In this document: positions 1-9,580 of the stretch, one piece after another
Numbering within the stretch: the stretch's first letter is position 1
Layout of the letters: every line of letters starts with the position of its first letter
NCBI RefSeq assembly: GCF_001441535.1
Contig: NZ_LMAU01000003.1
Span: 547,241 to 611,240, forward strand
Length of the DNA: 64,000 nt
Origin: Tsuneonella troitsensis
GTDB lineage: Bacteria > Pseudomonadota > Alphaproteobacteria > Sphingomonadales > Sphingomonadaceae
Reading direction: 5' to 3'
Translations under genes and position numbers: made by a program
The notes under the pieces: generated by a model
Told to the model about the DNA's origin: nothing
Databases searched by the model: none
Seen by the model: only the letters and a program-made list of their open reading frames with translations

Positions 1-1
1 C

Positions 2-586
2 GAGCAGAGCTCGATCTCGGGCGGGTTCCAGCTGCTGAAGCGGACCCGCTTCGGCTACGGCGCGCTGTGCATTTTCCTCTATGTCGGTGCCGAAGTCGCC
101 ATCGGTTCGCTGATCGTGAATTACCTGATGCAGGCCAACGTCATGGGCCTGGAAGAGCAGTCTGCCGGGCAAATGATCGGTTACTATTGGGGCGGCGCGC
201 TGGTCGGCCGACTGATCGGCTCGGCGCTGCTGCGCGTGGTGAGCCCCGGCCTAGTTCTGGGGGCGGTCGCGGTCGGAGCGATCACGCTCCTGGCGATCAG
301 CACGAACACGACTGGTCCGATTTCCGGGTACAGCCTGCTCGCCATCGGCCTGATGAACTCGATCATGTTTCCCACGATCTTCAGCCTGGCGTGCGAAAAG
401 CTCGGCGCACGGGCCGCGGACGGATCGGGCATCATCAACATCGCGATCTTCGGCGGCGCGGTGATCCCGCTCCTCACCGGGATGGTCGCCGATGCCAGCG
501 GCAGCTTGGCCACCGCGATGATCCTCCCGGCGATCTGCTATGCCATCATCGCGGGCTTCGGCTGGTATGCGAGACGGCCTGCCTGA
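2..586 (+). CDS. MFS sugar transporter, FucP/GluP type (C-terminal part, 5' truncated)
   Basis: The reading frame is open from the window edge to a TGA at 584-586, giving the last 194 residues of an integral membrane permease. The stretch YVGAEVAIGSLIVNYL and the later GYYWGGALVGRLIG segment resemble the second half of the FucP/glucose-galactose MFS transporters (proton-coupled sugar uptake through the inner membrane). About five to six hydrophobic helices are visible, ending in a short polar tail. The N-terminal half lies outside the window, so the substrate (fucose, glucose, galactose or another sugar) cannot be assigned. The moaD start lies a few bases downstream, but a functional link is doubtful. 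Confidence 0.82.
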   Translation, partial: EQSSISGGFQLLKRTRFGYGALCIFLYVGAEVAIGSLIVNYLMQANVMGLEEQSAGQMIGYYWGGALVGRLIGSALLRVVSPGLVLGAVAVGAITLLAISTNTTGPISGYSLLAIGLMNSIMFPTIFSLACEKLGARAADGSGIINIAIFGGAVIPLLTGMVADASGSLATAMILPAICYAIIAGFGWYARRPA

Positions 587-590
587 CGCG

Positions 591-863
591 ATGTCGGCGA
601 CGAAGGATTGCATTACCGTCACGGTCGAATTGTGCGGTCGGCTGGCGGACGCCGGCGACCCATTCGTTTCGGTCGCAATCCCCGCTGCGGGGTGCACTGC
701 AGCTGAGCTGCTTGCATGCGTGGCGCATGATTGCCCGGCGCTTAAGGATGATATCGACCTGGGACGAGTGAAGGTCTGCATCACCGATGCGGTGGTTTCC
801 GCGGAGGCGCGGCTCTTGCCGCATGACCGGATCGCCCTGTTTCCTCCGGTGTCGGGTGGATGA
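591..863 (+). CDS. moaD: Molybdopterin synthase small (sulfur carrier) subunit MoaD
   Basis: A 90-residue ubiquitin-like protein ending in the PPVSGG tail. The C-terminal Gly-Gly is the group that is adenylated and thiocarboxylated to donate sulfur during conversion of cPMP to molybdopterin in the cytoplasm. The LPHDRIALFPPVSGG ending is diagnostic of the family. I chose ATG 591, just after the transporter stop; an in-frame ATG at 567 would overlap the transporter. The stop overlaps the moaE start as ATGA (860-863), so the two subunits are translationally coupled, which suits their 2:2 complex. Length is normal for MoaD (about 80-90 residues). Confidence 0.88.
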   Translation: MSATKDCITVTVELCGRLADAGDPFVSVAIPAAGCTAAELLACVAHDCPALKDDIDLGRVKVCITDAVVSAEARLLPHDRIALFPPVSGG

Positions 864-1330
864 GCGTCGACGTCCGACTGTCGCTGGAGCCGATCGACCC
901 CATGCAATTGCTGGGGCAGTTCACCCGCTTGCTTGAAGAGGAGGGCGCGGTGGTCAGCTTTTCCGGCCACGCGCGGCGGACGGCAGCCGATGGCACGGCC
1001 CTCGAGTCGTTGGTGCTCGAAAGTCATCGCGGAGCCACTCTGCGATCGATGGAAACGATCGCCGCCAGTGCGACTTCACGATTCGCAATCACCCGCGCGA
1101 TGGTCGTCCACCGCGCCGGGCATATTGCACCGGGGGAAGCGATCGTTTTCGTCGCCACGGCATCGGCCCACCGCCGCGCAGCATTCGAGGCGGCCGATTA
1201 CCTGATGGACCGGCTCAAGACCGAGGCGGTCTTCTGGAAGCGCGAAGAAACCGCGCTCGGCAGCCGATGGATCGAACCGGTCGAAGCGGACCATGCCGAT
1301 GCCGCGCGATGGGCACCGCCCAGGGACTAG
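860..1330 (+). CDS. moaE: Molybdopterin synthase catalytic subunit MoaE
   Basis: A 156-residue protein matching the large subunit of molybdopterin synthase, which inserts two sulfurs from MoaD thiocarboxylate into precursor Z (cPMP). Visible family motifs are FSGHAR near residue 31, the LESHRGAT segment (normally LEHY-like), and the C-terminal LKTEAVFWKREE, whose two lysines correspond to the catalytic lysines. It starts at ATG 860 in a 4-base overlap with moaD. The C-terminus is convergent with cysQ, separated by 6 bases, with no obvious terminator between them. Other moa genes are not in the window. Confidence 0.92.
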   Translation: MSVDVRLSLEPIDPMQLLGQFTRLLEEEGAVVSFSGHARRTAADGTALESLVLESHRGATLRSMETIAASATSRFAITRAMVVHRAGHIAPGEAIVFVATASAHRRAAFEAADYLMDRLKTEAVFWKREETALGSRWIEPVEADHADAARWAPPRD

Positions 1331-1336
1331 GCAGCC

Positions 1337-2089
1337 CTACTCCTGGCCGAAGTTGCCGAGAGGTATCCTGCGGACCTCGTCCAGAACCCGCGCGCTCCAC
1401 TCCGGACGGCAGACCAGCAGGTCCGGCATGTAGGTGTCGGCGCGGTTGTAAACGAGCGGACTGCCGTCCACCCGCGAACAGTGCAGGCCGTGCGCGCGGG
1501 CGACGGCGACGGGGGCGCAGCTGTCCCATTCGTACTGTCCGCCGGTGTGCAGGTAGATTTCCGCTTCGCCACGAACGACGGCCATCGCCTTTGCGCCCGC
1601 GCTGCCCATGGGAACCAGCTCTCCACCGATCGCTTCGCAAACGGCCACAGCTTCGCGGGCGGGGCGGGTTCGACTGACCACCATTCGCGGTCGTTCGGCT
1701 CCTTGCGCCAACGGCTGCGGCCGGTCGGTGCGCAGCACCATGCCGAGTCCAGGAAGCGCCACCGCCCCGACTTCGGCCAGACCGCCGACCGCCAACGCGA
1801 CATGAACCGCCCAGTCCGTGCGGCCCTCGCCGTATTCGCGCGTCCCGTCGACGGGATCGACGATCCACACACGCTCCTTGTTCAGGCGAAGCGGGTTGTC
1901 CTTTTCCTCCTCCGACAGAAGTCCGTCGTCCGGTCGCAATTCGCGCAAGGCTGCGACCAGCACCGCATTCGCCTCGGCATCACCCGCACGTCCGAGATCC
2001 TTGCCGTGGTGGCGACCACTCTCGCGCACTTCGAGCAGAATGCGCCCCGCGTCGGCGGCCAGGTGCGCGGCGAGTTCGGCGTCGTTCAT
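1337..2089 (-). CDS. cysQ: 3'(2'),5'-bisphosphate nucleotidase CysQ
   Basis: A 250-residue inositol-monophosphatase-fold enzyme that removes the 3'-phosphate from PAP (or PAPS), preventing build-up of the inhibitory by-product of sulfate activation and sulfotransfer. The metal-binding motifs are visible: LLSEEEKD (first acidic motif), [12 protein letters not shown] (the DPxDGT core) and the C-terminal [15 protein letters not shown] (the WDxxA motif). ATG 2089 gives a 4-base ATGA overlap with the end of cysNC, so it is the last gene of the cysD-cysNC-cysQ operon. The frame stays open further upstream inside cysNC, but that extension is a shadow. Confidence 0.92.
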   Translation of the reverse strand: MNDAELAAHLAADAGRILLEVRESGRHHGKDLGRAGDAEANAVLVAALRELRPDDGLLSEEEKDNPLRLNKERVWIVDPVDGTREYGEGRTDWAVHVALAVGGLAEVGAVALPGLGMVLRTDRPQPLAQGAERPRMVVSRTRPAREAVAVCEAIGGELVPMGSAGAKAMAVVRGEAEIYLHTGGQYEWDSCAPVAVARAHGLHCSRVDGSPLVYNRADTYMPDLLVCRPEWSARVLDEVRRIPLGNFGQE

Positions 2090-3996
2090 CGCAGCGGAAG
2101 GAGCTTGCGAATGATCGCTTCGGCGGCATCGTCGGCGCTCATTTCGACGGTGTTGACGACGATGTCCGGGTTTTCCGGCGCCTCGTACGGACTGTCGATC
2201 CCGGTGAAGTTCTTGAGCTGTCCGGCGCGCGCCTTCTTGTACAATCCCTTCACGTCGCGCGCCTCGGCGACTTCGAGCGGGGTGTCGACGAAAATTTCGA
2301 CGAACTCGCCTTCGGGCAGCATGTCGCGCACCATCTGGCGCTCGGCGCGAAACGGGCTGATGAAGGCGGTGAGGACGATGAGGCCCGCGTCGGCCATCAG
2401 CTTTGCGACTTCGCCGATGCGGCGGATGTTCTCGATGCGGTCCGCTCCGGTGAACCCGAGATCCTTGTTCAGCCCGTGGCGCACGTTGTCGCCGTCGAGC
2501 AGGAAGGTGTGACGGTTCATCAGGTTGAGCCGCTTTTCCACCGCGTCCGCGATGGTCGACTTGCCCGATCCGGACAGGCCGGTGAACCACAGCACCAGCG
2601 GCTTCTGGTTCTTCAGCGCGGCGTGATCCTCTCGCGTGACGCTCGTCGCCTGCCAGTGCACGTTCTGCGCGCGGCGCAAGCTGAAGTGGAGCATGCCTGC
2701 TCCGACCGTGCGGTTGGTGAGCTTGTCGATCAGGATGAACCCGCCGAGCGAGCGATTGTCCGCATAGGCCTCGAACACGATGGGTTTGTCGGTGGTGATC
2801 TCGGCCACGCCGATCGCATTGAGATTGAGCGTCTTGGCGGCGAGATGCTCCAGCGTGTTGACGTTGATCTCGTACTTCGGCTCCGCGACGGTGGCGGTGA
2901 CCGTTTGGCTTGCAAGCTTGAGCCAGTAGCCACGTCCCGGCAACAGAGCTTCGTCGTCGAGCCAGACCAGCGTCGCTTCGAACTGGTCAGAGACTTCGGG
3001 CGGCGCGTCGGCAGCCGCGATCACGTTCCCGCGCGAGCAGTCGATCTCGTCGTCCAGCGTCAGCGTGACCGACTGGCCAGCCTGCGCCTGAGCCAGGTCA
3101 CCTCCGAAGGCTACGACCGACTTGACCGTGCTCGTCCTGCCCGACGGCAGCACGCGCACCGCGTCGCCGGGTTTCACGGTCCCGCTGGCGATCAATCCGG
3201 CGAACCCGCGAAAGTCCAGGTTCGGGCGGTTGACCCATTGCACCGGCATTCGAAACGGCTTCTCGGCGTCGTTAGCCGCATTCACCTCGACATTTTCGAG
3301 ATGCTCGATGAGCGGCGGTCCGTCGTACCACGGCGTATTGTCCGAGCGCGCGGTAATGTTGTCGCCCTTGAAGCCCGAGATCGGAATGGCCGTAAAACGC
3401 TCGATCCCGATGCTCTCGGCGAAAGCGGCATAGTCGGCCACTATCGCATCGTATGTGGCCTGGTCGAAGCCGACGAGGTCCATCTTGTTCACCGCCAGCA
3501 CGAGATTGCGGATGCCGAGCTGGTGGCAGAGGAAACTGTGTCGCCGCGTCTGGACCAGCACGCCCTTGCGCGCGTCGACGAGGATCACCGCCAGGTCGGC
3601 CGTGCTTGCGCCGGTGACCATGTTGCGCGTGTACTGTTCGTGGCCCGGGCAATCGGCGACGATGAACTTGCGTTTCTCGGTCGCGAAAAAGCGATAGGCG
3701 ACGTCGATCGTGATGCCCTGTTCACGCTCCGCGGCGAGGCCGTCGACGAGGAGGGCGAAGTCGATCTCCTGTCCCTGCGTGCCGACCCGCTTGCTGTCGC
3801 TTTCTAGCGCGGAGAGCTGGTCCTCGAAGATCATCCTGCTGTCGTAGAGCAGCCGGCCGATCAGCGTCGATTTGCCGTCGTCCACGCTGCCGCAGGTGAT
3901 GAAGCGCAGCATGGTCTTGGCTTGGTGCGCCGAGAGGTAGGCGTCTATGTCCTCGGCGATCAGCGCGTCGGTGCGGAAAGTCGGATCGGCGGGCAT
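2086..3996 (-). CDS. cysN: Bifunctional sulfate adenylyltransferase subunit 1 / adenylylsulfate kinase (CysNC)
   Basis: A 636-residue fusion. Residues about 28-450 form an EF-Tu-like GTPase (P-loop GSVDDGKST, then DCPGHEQY and NKMD) that drives APS synthesis by CysD using GTP hydrolysis. Residues about 460-636 form the APS kinase, with its own P-loop GLSGSGKST, and phosphorylate APS to PAPS. The fusion (often called NodQ/CysNC) is common in Alphaproteobacteria. It overlaps the cysD stop by one base (TGATG) and the cysQ start by four. The product PAPS could feed assimilation or the sulfotransferase at 57778-59097. Confidence 0.95.
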   Translation of the reverse strand: MPADPTFRTDALIAEDIDAYLSAHQAKTMLRFITCGSVDDGKSTLIGRLLYDSRMIFEDQLSALESDSKRVGTQGQEIDFALLVDGLAAEREQGITIDVAYRFFATEKRKFIVADCPGHEQYTRNMVTGASTADLAVILVDARKGVLVQTRRHSFLCHQLGIRNLVLAVNKMDLVGFDQATYDAIVADYAAFAESIGIERFTAIPISGFKGDNITARSDNTPWYDGPPLIEHLENVEVNAANDAEKPFRMPVQWVNRPNLDFRGFAGLIASGTVKPGDAVRVLPSGRTSTVKSVVAFGGDLAQAQAGQSVTLTLDDEIDCSRGNVIAAADAPPEVSDQFEATLVWLDDEALLPGRGYWLKLASQTVTATVAEPKYEINVNTLEHLAAKTLNLNAIGVAEITTDKPIVFEAYADNRSLGGFILIDKLTNRTVGAGMLHFSLRRAQNVHWQATSVTREDHAALKNQKPLVLWFTGLSGSGKSTIADAVEKRLNLMNRHTFLLDGDNVRHGLNKDLGFTGADRIENIRRIGEVAKLMADAGLIVLTAFISPFRAERQMVRDMLPEGEFVEIFVDTPLEVAEARDVKGLYKKARAGQLKNFTGIDSPYEAPENPDIVVNTVEMSADDAAEAIIRKLLPLR

Positions 3997-4910
3997 CAGA
4001 AATAGCCCTCCTGCTTCTTCTTCTCCATCGAGGCATCGCCGCCGTCACGATCGATGACGCGGCCTTGGCGCTCGGACGTCGTGGTCAGCAGCATTTCCTG
4101 CACGACGTCGGCCAAGGTCGCGGCTTCGCTCTCGACCGCACCGGTCAGCGGAAAACACCCGAGGGTGCGGAAGCGGATCGACCGCTCGGTGATTTCGGGG
4201 CGGTAACCGAGCACGCTTTCGAGCCGGTCGATATCGTCGGCCATGAACAGCCCGCCGTCGAGTTCGTAGGTTGGGCGCGGGGCCGAAAAGTACAGCGGCA
4301 CGATCTCGATGCCTTCGGCCATGATGTATTGCCAGATGTCGAGCTCGGTCCAGTTCGACAGCGGAAACACCCGAATGCTCTCGCCCTTCCTGATCCGCGC
4401 GTTGTAAAGGTTCCACAATTCGGGCCGCTGGTTCTTCGGGTCCCAGCCATGGCTGGCGGTGCGGAAGCTGAAGATGCGTTCCTTCGCGCGGCTTTTCTCC
4501 TCGTCCCGCCGCGCGCCGCCGAACGCCGCATCGAAACCGTAGTGATCGAGCGCCTGCTTGAGACCTTCGGTCTTCCACATGTCGGTATGCAAAGGCCCGT
4601 GGTCGAACGGATTGATACCTTTTGCCTCGGCTTCGGGATTGCGATGGACCAGCAGTTCCATGCCCGCGTCGCGCGCGCTCTTCTCGCGCAGCTCGTACAT
4701 CGCCTTGAATTTCCACGTGGTATCGACGTGAAGGAGCGGGAAAGGCGGGGGCGCGGGATGGAAGGCCTTCTTGGCGAGGTGCAGCATGACTGCGCTGTCC
4801 TTGCCGATCGAGTAGAGCATCACCGGCCTGTCAGCCTCGGCCACCACCTCACGCATGATGTGGATGCTTTCGGCCTCGAGCCGCTCGAGATGGGTCAACG
4901 TCGAAGGCAT
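3996..4910 (-). CDS. cysD: Sulfate adenylyltransferase subunit 2 (CysD)
   Basis: A 304-residue PP-loop ATP pyrophosphatase-family protein that adenylates sulfate to APS in complex with the GTPase CysN. The PP-loop [12 protein letters not shown] sits near residue 33. The [19 protein letters not shown] segment, the [10 protein letters not shown] motif and the C-terminal [22 protein letters not shown] region (read in shorter parts) match CysD along its full length. It is the first gene of cysD-cysNC-cysQ. The 86 bases between it and the malQ stop must carry the operon promoter; a weak TTGCCA-N18-TATGCC pair is the best candidate I could see there. Confidence 0.95.
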   Translation of the reverse strand: MPSTLTHLERLEAESIHIMREVVAEADRPVMLYSIGKDSAVMLHLAKKAFHPAPPPFPLLHVDTTWKFKAMYELREKSARDAGMELLVHRNPEAEAKGINPFDHGPLHTDMWKTEGLKQALDHYGFDAAFGGARRDEEKSRAKERIFSFRTASHGWDPKNQRPELWNLYNARIRKGESIRVFPLSNWTELDIWQYIMAEGIEIVPLYFSAPRPTYELDGGLFMADDIDRLESVLGYRPEITERSIRFRTLGCFPLTGAVESEAATLADVVQEMLLTTTSERQGRVIDRDGGDASMEKKKQEGYF

Positions 4911-4996
4911 GAATAAGGGTCTGGTCTCTCGCAGCAGTTGCGGGCGCCAGTGGCATAGCCCGCGCGTCGGTTCGATGGCAAAAGGGCTTTGCGGCC

Positions 4997-6997
4997 TTAA
5001 AGTTTGCCGTCTCCAGTGGCGTTTGGCTCCGCACGCTCACTCAGCAGTCCGAGCCTTTGGGTCACAACCGGCTGCGCGAGCAAATCCCCAATCGGTGCAT
5101 TGTGTCGACGTCGCCAGTTCGGGTGCAGTGCCGTGGTGCCGGGAAGGTTAGGCTGTTCGATGTCTCCCAAAAGGTCTTCCATCGGAATAATGGCGAGTGG
5201 CGAGGGCGTAGCGGCCACGTGGGCGATCGCGGCATCAATCGCAGCTTCGGGCGTTTCGGGCGCCGGTCGCGGGGCGCCCCGACCGATGGTGGACCACAAC
5301 AGGCCCCGGTCCCAGTCGCGATCGGCTTCGACTGCGGAGCGCTCGATTCCCGGTGGCAGGCGGCCGCAATCCTCTGCCCAGTCGATGTCGCGTCCGCTCC
5401 ACCAGCCGGCGACCGTGGCCGTATCATGGGTCCCGGTCATCGCGACGGAGTCCGACGCGTAATCTGGAGAGCCGATGAAGCCATGGTCGTACGCGCGCTG
5501 GAACCACAGCACTTCCATGCCGAGCAGGCCGCGCCGTGCGACCGCCTCGGCAAATCCGTGGGGACTGGTGCCCAGGTTCTCGACGATCACGATTGCATCA
5601 GCCCGGCCGGCTTCCAACGCCAGCAACCCCAACAGATCCTCGAAGGGATAGCCGAGGTATGCCCCATCGGTGGCTCCGCCACCGTCGGGGATGACCCACA
5701 GCCGCTCAAGACCGAAAGCATGGTCGACCCGCAGGCCGCCGCCAGCTGCAAAGCCGGCGCGGAGCATCTCGATGAAGGGCGCATAGCCCGCACGTCGAAG
5801 CCCGGCAGGCGAGAAGGTGCTGAGGCACCAGTTCTGCCCCAGCGGGCCGAGCGGGTCCGGGGGAGCGCCCACGGTCAGCCCCTCCAGCATCGTGTCGCTC
5901 AGCGACCAGCAGTCGCTACCGTTGGGATCGACGCCCACTGCCAGATCGGCGATCAGGCCCAAGCTCATCCCCCCTTCGCGCGCGGCAGACTGGCTGGCCG
6001 CGAGACCCGAGCGGGCGAGCCACTGGACGAACAGATGGAACTCGATCTCGTCCGCGTTCTCGCGTGCAAACTGGGCAACGAGCGGTTTCGCAGGATCGCG
6101 GTACCCGCTCGGCCAGTTCCGCCATCCGCGCGCTCCGCGGGGGGCGAAGTGGCAGTAGAGCGCGTCGAATAACGCGTGGCGGCGCAGGTCGGATTCGTCG
6201 TTCGCCGGATCTGCCGCAATCCGTGCGCGGGTCTGCTGGTCGAGGCTTGCGAATGCCATGCGCAGCTGCGCGAAATGCGCGGGAAGGGCATCCTGCCAGT
6301 CGATAAGTGGTGCACACTTGGCCTGAGGCAGGGGCGGGAGGCCGGCGAGCGCCGGATCGCCCATCGCTCCGTTCAGGAATATCCGGCTCGAAGGCGAATA
6401 GGGGCTGAAATCGCGCCCCTCGCCGGGAAAGAGGGCATGGACAGGATTGATCGCCAAGGCTGCTGCACCCCTGCCGGCAAATGCGCGTGCGGCCGCAGCA
6501 AGTTCCGCGAAGGTGCCGAAAGCACTCGATCGATCACCCCGTAGCGCAGGTATCTGGATTGCCGCCGCCCACTTGCGGGCCGATGCAGGCAGGCTGGGCG
6601 CGCGTTGGGGCGCGACCGCCAGCCGGGTCGCCTGGCCGTCGATCGAGAGGTCGTAATAACCGGGCCGATCGGGGGCCAGGAACCCTGCCCCGTCGACGAT
6701 CAGCCCCAACGTCGCCCCGTCTTCACCGGTTGCCTCGGCCCGGACCGGCACGAACGGCAACTCGAAACGCTTGCCCGCGTCCGCCACGATGAGCGACGGA
6801 AGGCCCTGTTCTACTGTCGCGCGGTCCATCCCCAGCCGAGCGAGAATCGCTTCGAGCGTCTCATCCGGCACAACGCGCTCGCGACCGGTGACATCGCGCC
6901 AGTGTCGGGCGAGACCGGCGGCGGCGGCTAACTGGTGAAGCGGGTCGATAGGGTCCTCGTGGGCATGGGGGTCGCGACAAAGCGGATCCTGCATCAT
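4997..6997 (-). CDS. malQ: 4-alpha-glucanotransferase (amylomaltase) MalQ
   Basis: About 666 residues of a GH77 enzyme, which transfers 4-alpha-glucan segments between maltodextrins in the cytoplasm and recycles short glucans from glycogen breakdown. The GH77 catalytic regions are visible: [14 protein letters not shown] (nucleophile Asp), [14 protein letters not shown] (acid/base Glu) and [14 protein letters not shown] (transition-state Asp). An extra N-terminal domain precedes the barrel, as in long proteobacterial MalQ. Two adjacent ATG codons (6997 and 6994) are possible starts. The frame is open upstream but only as the antisense of glgP. It diverges from the glycogen operon across about 180 bases. 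Confidence 0.9.
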   Translation of the reverse strand: MMQDPLCRDPHAHEDPIDPLHQLAAAAGLARHWRDVTGRERVVPDETLEAILARLGMDRATVEQGLPSLIVADAGKRFELPFVPVRAEATGEDGATLGLIVDGAGFLAPDRPGYYDLSIDGQATRLAVAPQRAPSLPASARKWAAAIQIPALRGDRSSAFGTFAELAAAARAFAGRGAAALAINPVHALFPGEGRDFSPYSPSSRIFLNGAMGDPALAGLPPLPQAKCAPLIDWQDALPAHFAQLRMAFASLDQQTRARIAADPANDESDLRRHALFDALYCHFAPRGARGWRNWPSGYRDPAKPLVAQFARENADEIEFHLFVQWLARSGLAASQSAAREGGMSLGLIADLAVGVDPNGSDCWSLSDTMLEGLTVGAPPDPLGPLGQNWCLSTFSPAGLRRAGYAPFIEMLRAGFAAGGGLRVDHAFGLERLWVIPDGGGATDGAYLGYPFEDLLGLLALEAGRADAIVIVENLGTSPHGFAEAVARRGLLGMEVLWFQRAYDHGFIGSPDYASDSVAMTGTHDTATVAGWWSGRDIDWAEDCGRLPPGIERSAVEADRDWDRGLLWSTIGRGAPRPAPETPEAAIDAAIAHVAATPSPLAIIPMEDLLGDIEQPNLPGTTALHPNWRRRHNAPIGDLLAQPVVTQRLGLLSERAEPNATGDGKL

Positions 6998-7180
6998 CGC
7001 TCGATGTCCCGCTGGCAAGTGTTCTTGATGCAGTGCAGCATGCTGCAATCGTATGCGAGTCGACTTTGCTCCCGCGGTCGGCCAACGCTGGGCGGCCGAT
7101 CGGTCCGGTCGGGACGGATGCGCATTCTCAAACCAGGGTTCGCAACTGCGATCCCGGAAGACAGGGACTTTCGGCACGCA
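6998..7180. promoter_or_regulatory. Divergent malQ-glgP intergenic region with a perfect 14-bp palindrome (7034-7047)
   Basis: This spacer separates two genes of glucan metabolism and must hold both promoters. It contains the perfect palindrome TGCAGCATGCTGCA at 7034-7047. A TTGATG hexamer (7025-7030) lies just to its left and weak -10-like sequence just to its right at about 17 bases, so the palindrome would sit in the spacer of a glgP-directed promoter. A dimeric repressor site (for example a LacI-family protein) is inferred; no regulator gene is adjacent. Confidence 0.45.
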
Positions 7181-9580
7181 ATGGATACCAGGCACGCCCT
7201 CGAACAGCGGATCGTCAAGGTCCTGCGTCACCGCGTGGGCAAGAACGAGCGCGCCGCCAAGCCGCACGACTGGTACAACGCCGCCGTCTATGCCCTGCGC
7301 GACGATGTGATCGATGCGTGGATCGCGTCGACCACCCGCACCCACGATACCAAGGGCAAGCGCGTCTATTACCTCAGCCTCGAATTCCTGATCGGCAGGC
7401 TCTTGCGCGATGCGATGTCCAACCTCGACCTGACGGGCGAGATGGAAGAGGCCCTGGCAAGCCTGGGCCTGGACCTTGCGGCCGTGGAGGAACTCGAGCC
7501 CGATGCCGCGCTCGGCAACGGCGGATTGGGACGGCTTGCCGCCTGCTTCATGGAAAGCCTCGCCAGCCTCGACATCCCTGCCTACGGATACGGCATTCGC
7601 TACGTGAACGGGATGTTCCGGCAGCGCATCGACGACGGCTGGCAGGTGGAACTGCCCGAGACATGGTTGGCGCACGGCAATCCGTGGGAATTCGAAAGGC
7701 CCGAAAGCGCCTATCCGGTCGGTTTCGGGGGAGAGGTCGTGGCGGACGGGGAACGCGCCACCTGGAATCCTGCCGAGGTGATCGAGGCGGTTGCGGTCGA
7801 TACTCCGGTTGTCGGCTGGCGCGGCAAGCGGGTGAACACACTGCGGCTCTGGACCGCAAATGCGCTCGATCCGATCAAGCTCGATGAATTCAACGCAGGC
7901 GACCACCTTGGTGCGCTTGCGGGGCAGCTACGAGCGGATACCCTCGTGCGCGTGCTTTATCCTGCGGACGGTTCGCCCGCGGGGCAGGAACTGCGTTTGC
8001 GGCAGGAGTTCTTTTTCTCGTCGGCATCGATCCAGGACATCGTTCGCCGCCACGCGCAGTATCACGGCGACGTACGCACGTTGCCCGACAAGGCGGCCAT
8101 CCAGCTCAACGACACGCATCCCTCGGTCGCGGTCGCCGAGCTCATGCGATTGCTGATCGACGAGCACGCGATACCCTTTGCAGAAGCGTGGGACATAACC
8201 AAGCGGACGATCAGCTACACCAACCACACCCTGTTGCCCGAGGCGCTGGAAAGCTGGCCGCACGCGCTGTTCGAGCGGCTGCTGCCCCGCCACATGCAAA
8301 TCGTCTATGCCATCAATGCGGTGGTTTTGCGGGAAGCGCGCGAGGCCGGTCTCACCCCGGAGGCGATCTCCTCGATCTCGTTGATCGACGAGCATGGCGA
8401 GCGCCGGGTGCGCATGGCGAACCTGGCATTCGCCGGATCGCACAGCATCAACGGGGTGGCGGCGCTTCACACCGAACTAATGAAGCAGACCGTCTTTGCG
8501 GACCTGCACTCGCTCTATCCGGACCGCATCAACAACAAGACCAACGGCGTCACCCCGCGGCGCTGGTTGCAGCAGTGCAATCCGCGCCTCACCGGCCTGA
8601 TCCGCGAGGCCATCGGCGATGGCTTCCTCGACGACGCCGAGCAGCTCGAGGCGCTGGCCGATCATGCCGACGATGCCGCGTTCGGTGAGCGGATCGACGC
8701 GGTCAAACGCGCGAACAAGGTGGACCTTGCCCAGCACCTGACCGACCTCACCGGCGTCCAGCTCGATCCCGATGCGATGTTCGACGTACAGGTCAAACGC
8801 ATCCACGAATACAAACGACAGTTGCTGAATCTTCTCGAAACGGTCGCGCTCTACGATCAGATCCGCAGCCATCCCGAACGCGACTGGGCACCGCGGGTGA
8901 AGATCTTCGGCGGCAAGGCGGCGTCGAGCTACCACAACGCCAAGCTGATCATAAAACTCGCTAACGACGTTGCGCGTCGGGTGAACGGCGATCCTGCGGT
9001 CGGCGACCTCCTGAAGGTCGTGTTCGTCCCGAACTACAACGTCAGCCTGGCCGAACGGATCATTCCCGCAGCCGACCTCTCCGAACAGATCAGCACCGCG
9101 GGCATGGAAGCTTCGGGCACCGGGAACATGAAGTTCGCCCTGAACGGCGCGCTGACCATCGGCACCCTGGACGGTGCGAACATCGAGATCCTCGAACGCG
9201 TCGGCGCGGACAACATGTTCATCTTCGGCCTGACGGCCGAGGAAGTGTCCGCCAAGCGAAACGCGGGCTATGACCCGCGCTCGGTGATCGAGGGGTCGAG
9301 TGAACTGGCGCAGGCAGTGCACTCCATCGCAAGCGGGGTTTTCAGTCCCGACGATCCCTCGCGGTTCGCGGATTGGATGGGCGGCTTGATGTCGAGCGAC
9401 TGGTTCATGTTGGCCGCCGATTTCGACGCTTATGCGGCCGCGCAGCGGTCGGTCGACGATCGCTGGCGCGATCGCAGGGCGTGGAGGGAAAGCGCGATCC
9501 GAAATATCGCCAACGTCGGCTGGTTCTCATCCGACCGGACGATTTCCGAATACGCCCGCGAAATCTGGAACGTCGCTTGA
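7181..9580 (+). CDS. glgP: Glycogen/maltodextrin phosphorylase GlgP
   Basis: A 799-residue GT35 enzyme that phosphorolyses alpha-1,4-glucan chains to glucose-1-phosphate. Motifs match across the whole length: YYLSLEFLIGRLL near residue 62, the AALGNGGLGRLAACFM-type glycine loop, QLNDTHPS, VKRIHEYKRQ, and the PLP-binding region GTGNMKFALNGALTIGTLDG whose lysine carries the cofactor. ATG 7181 was chosen because it begins the conserved N-terminus; the frame is open further upstream without family similarity. It is the first gene of the glgP-B-C-A-pgm-glgX operon and overlaps glgB by 4 bases (TTGA). Confidence 0.96.
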   Translation: MDTRHALEQRIVKVLRHRVGKNERAAKPHDWYNAAVYALRDDVIDAWIASTTRTHDTKGKRVYYLSLEFLIGRLLRDAMSNLDLTGEMEEALASLGLDLAAVEELEPDAALGNGGLGRLAACFMESLASLDIPAYGYGIRYVNGMFRQRIDDGWQVELPETWLAHGNPWEFERPESAYPVGFGGEVVADGERATWNPAEVIEAVAVDTPVVGWRGKRVNTLRLWTANALDPIKLDEFNAGDHLGALAGQLRADTLVRVLYPADGSPAGQELRLRQEFFFSSASIQDIVRRHAQYHGDVRTLPDKAAIQLNDTHPSVAVAELMRLLIDEHAIPFAEAWDITKRTISYTNHTLLPEALESWPHALFERLLPRHMQIVYAINAVVLREAREAGLTPEAISSISLIDEHGERRVRMANLAFAGSHSINGVAALHTELMKQTVFADLHSLYPDRINNKTNGVTPRRWLQQCNPRLTGLIREAIGDGFLDDAEQLEALADHADDAAFGERIDAVKRANKVDLAQHLTDLTGVQLDPDAMFDVQVKRIHEYKRQLLNLLETVALYDQIRSHPERDWAPRVKIFGGKAASSYHNAKLIIKLANDVARRVNGDPAVGDLLKVVFVPNYNVSLAERIIPAADLSEQISTAGMEASGTGNMKFALNGALTIGTLDGANIEILERVGADNMFIFGLTAEEVSAKRNAGYDPRSVIEGSSELAQAVHSIASGVFSPDDPSRFADWMGGLMSSDWFMLAADFDAYAAAQRSVDDRWRDRRAWRESAIRNIANVGWFSSDRTISEYAREIWNVA

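Noticed and set aside
2476..3807. Plus-strand open frame opposite cysNC
   Set aside because: Antisense shadow of a conserved gene; composition not protein-like.
6998..7906. Upstream extension of malQ on the minus strand
   Set aside because: It runs antisense through the conserved N-terminus of glgP and shows no GH77 similarity.
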